Below, piece by piece: positions 59,071-64,000 of a DNA stretch of 64,000 bases (positions are counted from its first letter, which is position 1; each line of letters opens with the position of its first letter). The DNA is taken from the NCBI RefSeq assembly GCF_016862455.1, contig NZ_BOMZ01000105.1, forward strand, positions 1 to 64,000, in the 5' to 3' direction. The position numbers and the translations under genes were made by a program. The stretch is from Actinoplanes utahensis. Its GTDB lineage: Bacteria > Actinomycetota > Actinomycetes > Mycobacteriales > Micromonosporaceae. Under the pieces are notes generated by a model. That model was not told the origin of the DNA. It did not search any database and worked only from the letters and a program-made list of their open reading frames with translations.

Positions 59071-60362
59071 GTCTTCTGGACCGACACCGGGCGGTGATGC
59101 CGACCTGGATGCCCGTCTACTACGGCGACGACGCGCTGGAGATCGTCTCCGGCAGCGGGCGGCGGGTCACCGACGCCACCGGGCGCACCTACCTGGACTT
59201 CTTCGGCGGCGTGCTGACCACCATGATCGGGTACGACATCGCCGAGATCAGCGACGCGGTCCGCCGCCAGATCGGCACCGGCGTCGCGCACACCTCGACG
59301 CTCTACCTGATCCGGCAGCAGGTCGAGCTGGCCGAGAAGATCGCCCGGCTCTCCGGGATCCCGGACGCGCGGGTGTTCTTCACCAACTCCGGCACCGAGG
59401 CCAACGAGACCGCGCTGCTGATGGCGACGAACGTGCGCCGCTCCAACCAGATCCTGGCGATCAAGAACAGCTATCACGGCCGGTCGTTCGGCACGATGGC
59501 GATCACCGGGCACCGGACCTGGTCGTCGAGCTCGCTCAGCCCGTTCACGGTCAACTGGCTGGCGTCGGCCGACCGGCTGCGCGGCCGGATGGCCCGGCTC
59601 ACCGACGCGGACGTGATCGACGCGGCCGTCGACGACCTGCGGGAGGTGCTCGCCACGGTCACCGCCGGGGACGTGGCCGCGCTGATCGCGGAGCCGATCC
59701 AGGGGGTGGGCGGGTTCGTGCACGGCCCGGACGGGCTGCTCGGGGCGTACCAGAAGGTCCTCGCCGAGAACGGCATCCTGCTCATCGCCGACGAGGTGCA
59801 GACCGGGTGGGGACGGACCGGAGACCACTTCTGGGGGTACGAGGCGCACGGGGTCACGCCGGACCTGGTCACCTTCGCGAAGGGGATCGGGAACGGGTTC
59901 GCCCTCGGCGGGGTGGTCGGCCGGGCCCCGGTGATGAACGCGGTGCCGGCGATCAGCTTCTCCACCTTCGGCGGCAACCCGGTCAGCGCGGCGGCCGGGA
60001 ATGCGGTGCTCGACTACGTGCTCGACCACGACCTGCAGGGGAACGCGCGGACGGTCGGGGCGATCCTGCTGCGGGGGTTGCGGGAGTTGTCGTACGACAT
60101 CCTCGCCGCCGTCCGTGGCCGGGGCCTGATGATCGGCCTCGAGTTCGTCCGTCCCGGCACCACCGAGCCGGACCCGGCGGTCACCGCGCGCGTCTTCGAT
60201 CTGTGCCGGGAGGGCGGGCTGCTGGTCGGCAAGGGTGGGTTGCACGGCAACGTGCTGCGGCTCGGCCCGGCCCTGACGCTGACCGTGGAGGAGGCGCGTG
60301 AGGGTCTGGCGATCCTCGCCGGAGCCATCGCCGCAGCCGACGCGGAGCTCAGAATCACCTGA
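59067..60362 (+). CDS. Class III aminotransferase, probable beta-alanine/omega-amino acid transaminase
   Basis: A 431-residue PLP enzyme. It has FTNSGTEANETALLMATNVR, the YHGRSFGTMAITGH segment, the cofactor Asp in LLIADEVQTGWGRTG, and the PLP-binding Lys in LVTFAKGIGNGFALGG. It overlaps the MocR gene and is divergent from dihydropyrimidinase and the N-carbamoyl amidase. Transamination of beta-alanine or 3-aminoisobutyrate to a semialdehyde is therefore the most likely job. 4-aminobutyrate and AGXT2-like enzymes are close relatives. A terminator follows 77 bp after the stop. Confidence 0.88.
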   Translation: MSLLDRHRAVMPTWMPVYYGDDALEIVSGSGRRVTDATGRTYLDFFGGVLTTMIGYDIAEISDAVRRQIGTGVAHTSTLYLIRQQVELAEKIARLSGIPDARVFFTNSGTEANETALLMATNVRRSNQILAIKNSYHGRSFGTMAITGHRTWSSSSLSPFTVNWLASADRLRGRMARLTDADVIDAAVDDLREVLATVTAGDVAALIAEPIQGVGGFVHGPDGLLGAYQKVLAENGILLIADEVQTGWGRTGDHFWGYEAHGVTPDLVTFAKGIGNGFALGGVVGRAPVMNAVPAISFSTFGGNPVSAAAGNAVLDYVLDHDLQGNARTVGAILLRGLRELSYDILAAVRGRGLMIGLEFVRPGTTEPDPAVTARVFDLCREGGLLVGKGGLHGNVLRLGPALTLTVEEAREGLAILAGAIAAADAELRIT

Positions 60363-60439
60363 ATCCGGTATGTCCGTCTTAGGGGTTCTATCACCCCGGT
60401 GCGGCTAAGGCAAAGTTCATTCGCCGTACGCTTGAGTAG

Positions 60440-60475
60440 CACGCCGTAATCATTTGGTTGCGGCGTGTTCTTTTT
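60440..60475 (+). terminator. Intrinsic terminator
   Basis: CACGCCGTAA pairs with TTGCGGCGTG (one mismatch) around an eight-base loop, followed by TTCTTTTT, the best T run in the window. It ends the MocR-aminotransferase transcript. Confidence 0.88.
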
Positions 60476-60564
60476 GGGAAAACGGCCGGTTAACGGAGGC
60501 GGAAACTTGTACACGTCCCGTTCGGCCTATGGCAGCGGCCCGGCAACTCGGTCACGATCACCGC

Positions 60565-61797
60565 GTGACAGAAACATCCGTGATCTTGGCGCTGGTGGTC
60601 ATCACGGCCCTGGCCTTCGATTTCACCAACGGGTTCCATGACACCGCCAACGCGATGGCGACCTCCATCGCCACCAAGGCGCTACGGCCCAAGACCGCCG
60701 TCGCCCTGTCCGGTGTGCTGAACCTGGTCGGCGCCTTCCTCTCGGTGGAAGTCGCGCTGACCGTCACCAACGCCGTCGTCAAGATCCAGGACAAGAGCGG
60801 CGCCCCCAAGGCGGAACTCCTCGCCGACGGCGGCAGCGCCCTGTTGCTGATCATCCTGGCCGGCCTGGTCGGTGGCATCGTCTGGAACCTGCTGACCTGG
60901 TTGCTCGGCCTGCCGTCCAGTTCCTCCCACGCGCTCTTCGGCGGCCTGGTCGGGGCCACCCTGGCAGGTCTCGGCGTGGCCGGTGTCAACTGGAACGGCG
61001 ACGGCTCGAAACTCGACGGCGTCGTCGGCAAGGTCCTGCTCCCCGCCGTCATCTCCCCGGTCATCGCCGGCGCGGTGGCCGCCGTCGGCACCTGGGTCAT
61101 CTTCAAGATCACGACCGGGGTCGCGGCCCGCTTCACCGAGCAGGGCTTCCGCTGGGGCCAGATCGGCAGCGCCTCCCTCGTCTCCCTCGCCCACGGCACC
61201 AACGACGCGCAGAAGACCATGGGCGTGATCACCCTCGCGCTGATCGCCAGCGGCCACTGGGGCGACACCGAGAACATCCCGCTCTGGGTCAAGGTCTCCG
61301 CCGCCGTCGCCATCGCGCTCGGGACCTACCTCGGCGGCTGGCGCATCATCCGCACCCTCGGCAAGGGCATCACCGACATCAACCCGCCGCAGGGCACCGC
61401 CGCGCAGTCCGGCGCCGCCGCCGTCATCCTCGCCTCCAGCCACCTCGGCTTCGCGCTCTCCACCACCCACGTGGCCACCGGCTCGGTGATCGGATCCGGC
61501 CTCGGCCGTCCCGGCGCCAAGGTCCGCTGGGCCGTCGCCGGCCGCATGGTCCTGGCCTGGCTGATCACCCTGCCCGCGGCCGGCCTGGTCGGCGCCGCGA
61601 TGTGGTACATCGGCGACACCGTCGGCGGCACCGCCGGCGCCCTCGTCGTCTTCACCCTGCTGGTCCTCGCCTCCGGGGCGATGTACCTCAAGTCCCGCAC
61701 CGGCAAGGTCGATCACGAGAACGTCAACGACGACTGGGACGGCGCCGCTCCTGCGGCCGCCGGATCCAGCACCCCCGTCCCCGCCGCGGCTCACTGA
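60565..61797 (+). CDS. PiT-family inorganic phosphate transporter
   Basis: About 410 residues with ten or more membrane segments. The duplicated PiT signatures are present: FDFTNGFHDTANAMATSIA near the N-terminus and SLAHGTNDAQKTMGVITL in the second half. It should carry low-affinity phosphate-metal symport. The GTG at 60565 gives the usual short N-terminus; an ATG at 60529 is possible but adds polar residues. A small membrane protein gene follows 13 bp downstream, an arrangement also common for pit genes in actinobacteria. A GTTCATTCGCC at about 60415 resembles one PhoP-box repeat, but the second repeat is poor. Confidence 0.92.
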   Translation: MTETSVILALVVITALAFDFTNGFHDTANAMATSIATKALRPKTAVALSGVLNLVGAFLSVEVALTVTNAVVKIQDKSGAPKAELLADGGSALLLIILAGLVGGIVWNLLTWLLGLPSSSSHALFGGLVGATLAGLGVAGVNWNGDGSKLDGVVGKVLLPAVISPVIAGAVAAVGTWVIFKITTGVAARFTEQGFRWGQIGSASLVSLAHGTNDAQKTMGVITLALIASGHWGDTENIPLWVKVSAAVAIALGTYLGGWRIIRTLGKGITDINPPQGTAAQSGAAAVILASSHLGFALSTTHVATGSVIGSGLGRPGAKVRWAVAGRMVLAWLITLPAAGLVGAAMWYIGDTVGGTAGALVVFTLLVLASGAMYLKSRTGKVDHENVNDDWDGAAPAAAGSSTPVPAAAH

Positions 61798-61810
61798 AGG
61801 ACGGCGCAGC

Positions 61811-62119
61811 ATGCACAACCTCGGATTCGCGCTCGACGGGGCGTGGCAGGTCCTGCTCGCCGGCCTCGCCCTCGGCGCCGGCCTGCCGATCCTCTTCGCC
61901 CTCGGCATCCGCTCGCTGGCGTGGGGCGCCGGCTCGGTCGCCGTCGACGAGACCGGAGTCACCGCCGGTGCACGCAGGCCGGCCGGCACGGCGCTCGGCT
62001 ACACCCTCTTCGCCGTCGTGATCATCGGCGTGCTGCTCGGCCTCACGTTCATCGTGGCCAGCGGCTTCGGCTACAAGCTCGACTTCTCGAACGTGGTACC
62101 CACCCTCGTCGCGAAGTGA
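61811..62119 (+). CDS. Small two-TM membrane protein linked to the phosphate transporter
   Basis: A 102-residue protein with hydrophobic segments at about 8-38 (VLLAGLALGAGLPILFALGI) and 63-85 (YTLFAVVIIGVLLGLTFIVA). Its gene lies 13 bp behind the PiT transporter gene with GAAGGACGG before the ATG, so it is in the same transcript. Similar small proteins sit behind pit genes in streptomycetes; the function is not known to me. A subunit or regulator of the transporter is a reasonable guess. Confidence 0.75.
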   Translation: MHNLGFALDGAWQVLLAGLALGAGLPILFALGIRSLAWGAGSVAVDETGVTAGARRPAGTALGYTLFAVVIIGVLLGLTFIVASGFGYKLDFSNVVPTLVAK

Positions 62120-62141
62120 CGCCCGTCGCGAAGTGACGCGA

Positions 62142-62192
62142 AAGGCCCCGGCGCCTCGCCGATCCTGGAACCGCAGGCGATGCCGGGGCCTT
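62142..62192 (+). terminator. Terminator of the phosphate transporter operon
   Basis: An 11-bp perfect stem (AAGGCCCCGGC with GCCGGGGCCTT), with partial pairing inside the 29-base loop and TCGCCC after it; 22 bp downstream of the small gene's stop. Confidence 0.8.
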
Positions 62193-62213
62193 CGCCCAAC
62201 TTCAAGACCCTTC

Positions 62214-62329
62214 GCTCGTACGCCTACGGCTTCCTCGTACGCCTACGGCTTCCTCGTACGCCCACCGCTTTTTCGTACGCCCACCGCTTCGTTGTACGCC
62301 CGCCGCTTCCTCGCACGCCCATCACGCTT
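62214..62329 (+). repeat. Tandem 18-21-bp repeats (TCGTACGCC type)
   Basis: About six copies of a unit like CCTCGTACGCCTACGGCTT, diverging from left to right. They are followed at about 62365-62405 by two copies of GGGCCAAAGTGCCGTGCT. No gene is evident between 62193 and 62551. Confidence 0.75.
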
Positions 62330-62551
62330 GGCGGGCGGTCCTGCCGGGCCACCGTGTAGCCGCCGGGCCAAAGTGCCGTGCTGGGCCAAAGTGCCGTGCT
62401 GGGCCGCCGCGTAGCCATCGGGGCTGAAGCGTCCCCGCCGGGCAGGCAGCCGCCCACTCTTCCCGCGCTCTGCCGATCTTGTCGCTGGTGCCCGGGTTCC
62501 TCCGCGCTCACGTCAAGCCCTCGGCAGGACGGCTCACCCGCCGGCTCCGTT

Positions 62552-62605
62552 CGCGATCTTGGACGATTTCCCGCCGTTTCCGGTGGTCTATCGTCCAAGA
62601 TCGCG
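62552..62605. repeat. Palindromic element, intergenic copy
   Basis: A 54-bp imperfect inverted repeat starting CGCGATCTTGGACGATTTCC and ending CTATCGTCCAAGATCGCG. Left and right arms match over about 24 bp with a few mismatches. It is the same element as at 2852-2899, here between the phosphate operon and the convergent glycerophosphodiesterase gene. It could act as a terminator. Confidence 0.8.
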
Positions 62606-62636
62606 GGAGAGAGGACTCGGCGTCCCGTTCGTGGCG

Positions 62637-63734
62637 TCAGACGAGGGTGCGGGCCAGGACGCCGATGTCGGGGTTGTCGGTGAACAGGCCGTCGATGCCG
62701 GTGCGCAGGAACGTCACCTGCTCGTCGATCGACTTGCCGTAGGCCGCCACATCCGTGCCGACCCGCAATTCGGCCGGCAGGAACGAGTTCTCCGCCCGGA
62801 AGGTGTACGGGATCACCTTCAGCCCGGCCGCGTGCGCGTCAGCGACCAGGCGGGTCGGCGTGCCCAGGGTGCCGTCCGCCTTCCGCGGGATGATCTGGTT
62901 CTTCTCCGGGCCGAGCCCGTCGGCGAACCCGGACAGCTCCTTGAGCCCCGCCGGCGTCAGATAGTCCGCGTACGACCGCGGGTCGTTGAACGGGTTCCCC
63001 GACGCGCTGGTCAGGAACACCAGCGGCACCTCCACCCGGTGCTCGCCGGCGAGGGTGCGCAGGTTCGCCGCCTCGAACGACTGGATGAAGACCTTCGCGC
63101 CCCGCCTGTCCAGGCCGTTGCGGCGCAGCGTCCGGACCAGCGGTTTCTCCAGCCCCAGGCCGATACGCTGGAAGAAGGTCGGGTGCTTGGTCTCCGGGAA
63201 GACCCCCAGCTCCCGGTCCAGTTCCTTGGAGAGCCGCTTGCGCAGATCCAGCACCTCCTGGAAGGTCGGCACCTCGAAGTAGCCGTCGTAGATCGTGTTC
63301 TGCTGCCGGATCGCCGGGATCCGCTCGACCGCCCGCAGCGTCTTCAGCTCGGCCAGGGTGAAGTCCTGCGTCCACCAGCCGGTCACGCTCACCCCGTCCA
63401 GCACGACGGTCCGCTTCCGGCCCGCGAACTCGGGCCGCGACGCGACGTCGGTGGTCCCGCCGATCTCCGGCTCGTGCCGGCAGACCAGGACGCCGTCCTT
63501 CGTGATGACCAGGTCCGGCTCGATGTAGTCGGCGCCCATGCGCGCGGCCAGCTCGTACGACGCGAGGGTGTGCTCCGGCCGGTAACCGGAGGCGCCGCGG
63601 TGACCCACCACGAGCGGCCGGCTCCTGCCACCGCCGTGCGCACCGGCCCACGCGGGCGCGGAAACGGCCCCGGCCAGCGCCGGAGCGGCGGCGGCGACCG
63701 CCCCGAAGCGCAGCACCTGACGGCGATCTGCCAC
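62637..63734 (-). CDS. Secreted glycerophosphodiester phosphodiesterase
   Basis: A 365-residue enzyme that splits glycerophosphodiesters into glycerol-3-phosphate and an alcohol. Catalytic His and Glu are in VVGHRGASGYRPEHT; the metal ligands are in YIEPDLVITKDGVLVCRHEP. The C-terminal GIDGLFTDNPDIGVL is also typical of the family. The N-terminus carries a twin-arginine signal (RRQVLRFGAVAAAAPALAGA), so folded export through Tat is likely. The GTG at 63734 has GGAGG six bases upstream. The phosphate transporter operon converges on it, which suggests a shared role in phosphorus supply. Confidence 0.92.
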   Translation of the reverse strand: MADRRQVLRFGAVAAAAPALAGAVSAPAWAGAHGGGRSRPLVVGHRGASGYRPEHTLASYELAARMGADYIEPDLVITKDGVLVCRHEPEIGGTTDVASRPEFAGRKRTVVLDGVSVTGWWTQDFTLAELKTLRAVERIPAIRQQNTIYDGYFEVPTFQEVLDLRKRLSKELDRELGVFPETKHPTFFQRIGLGLEKPLVRTLRRNGLDRRGAKVFIQSFEAANLRTLAGEHRVEVPLVFLTSASGNPFNDPRSYADYLTPAGLKELSGFADGLGPEKNQIIPRKADGTLGTPTRLVADAHAAGLKVIPYTFRAENSFLPAELRVGTDVAAYGKSIDEQVTFLRTGIDGLFTDNPDIGVLARTLV

Positions 63735-64000
63735 GTTGTCCTCCACAGGTCCTCGACACCGGCGTTCCTCGCCGGATCTCCGGTCAGAGTCGACGTGATC
63801 GATCCGTCGGCCGGGCGACGAACTCATGGCGCGCCCTTGAACGACGGATCAATCTCCCACCCGACCCTTCCGCTATCCCCTGCCCAAGTCCACTGCGGAT
63901 CGGAGCCACCCAGGGTCCCCACCACTCATCCACCGGTCGGGGTCGTGGCGCGCGTCGGGCATCCGGACGTCCAGGCTGTGAAGTCGTGCCGCTCATCCGA
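63735..64000. other. Upstream region of the glycerophosphodiesterase gene to the window edge
   Basis: About 266 bp with no convincing gene; a 70-codon minus-strand frame at 63784-63996 has an atypical Arg/Pro/Ser composition. It should hold the promoter of the phosphodiesterase. I see no clear PhoP-type direct repeat or palindrome. Confidence 0.4.

Noticed and set aside
60415-60436. PhoP box before the phosphate transporter
   Set aside because: Only one repeat (GTTCATTCGCC) fits the consensus. The adjacent 11 bases do not, and a terminator lies between it and the gene.
62224-62598. Minus-strand 124-codon frame beginning in the palindromic element
   Set aside because: It runs through tandem repeats, its start lies within the palindrome, and the product shows no domain.
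63784-63996. 70-codon minus-strand frame near the window end
   Set aside because: Arg/Pro/Ser-rich with no domain or clear ribosome site; more likely the promoter region of the phosphodiesterase gene.

Overview
The window reads as chromosome from a high-GC actinomycete, most likely Micromonosporaceae (Actinoplanes-like). The evidence is the very strong G/C bias at third codon positions, many GTG starts, tight GTGA/ATGA gene overlaps, several apparently leaderless genes, and actinobacterial families (SCO6745-type protein, F420-type luciferase-like oxidoreductase next to dihydropyrimidinase, DesA3-type desaturase with its reductase). I see no phage, integrase, transposase, CRISPR array, rRNA or tRNA. 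Layout: (1) 1-4.5 kb: a gene tail, a PfkB sugar kinase, a repeat-rich intergenic stretch, a GH4 glycosidase with a large low-complexity insertion, and a small ABM-domain protein. (2) 4.5-8.2 kb: membrane fatty acid desaturase and its ferredoxin reductase, divergent from a PucR-type regulator across a perfect 19-bp palindrome. (3) 8.3-14.2 kb: a membrane protein, a NarL-type two-component pair, and a methionine ABC importer metN-metI-metQ ending at a strong terminator. (4) 14.2-17.7 kb: alanine dehydrogenase divergent from an Lrp/AsnC regulator, then a membrane-anchored beta-propeller-like protein. (5) 18.3-31 kb: a pectin/uronate utilisation locus. A LacI regulator, sugar-binding lipoprotein, two permeases and a YesL-like protein run leftward. 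A Gfo/Idh/MocA oxidoreductase, uxaC, a UxuB-like dehydrogenase, a second oxidoreductase, a secreted pectate lyase and a secreted beta-trefoil protein run rightward. Two LacI-type operators lie between the arms. (6) 31-37.4 kb: poorly characterised proteins, including an exported three-module Cys-bounded repeat protein, a coiled-coil membrane protein, a large membrane protein with duplicated C-terminal modules, and a His-rich methyltransferase divergent from an XRE-cupin regulator. (7) 37.5-44.2 kb: a GlxA-type regulator-GAPDH-LacI operon, another LacI regulator, a Ser/Thr kinase and a secreted protein. (8) 44.2-50.6 kb: two overlapping c-di-GMP enzymes and three little-known proteins. (9) 50.7-60.4 kb: a pyrimidine/hydantoin-type catabolic locus with a four-gene ABC importer, an F420-type oxidoreductase, dihydropyrimidinase and a beta-ureidopropionase-like amidase, divergent from a MocR regulator and a class III aminotransferase. 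(10) 60.5-64 kb: a PiT phosphate transporter with a small membrane partner, a repeat-rich gap, and a Tat-exported glycerophosphodiesterase. Two themes cut across the window. Conserved proteins (GH4, MetN, response regulator, histidine kinase, propeller protein) carry long Ala/Gly/Thr-rich or tandem-repeat inserts. A palindromic element built on GATCTTGG/CCAAGATC occurs both inside the GH4 gene and in an intergenic gap 60 kb away. The best candidates for undescribed biology are the F420-linked pyrimidine/hydantoin cluster, the three-module secreted protein and the duplicated-module membrane protein.
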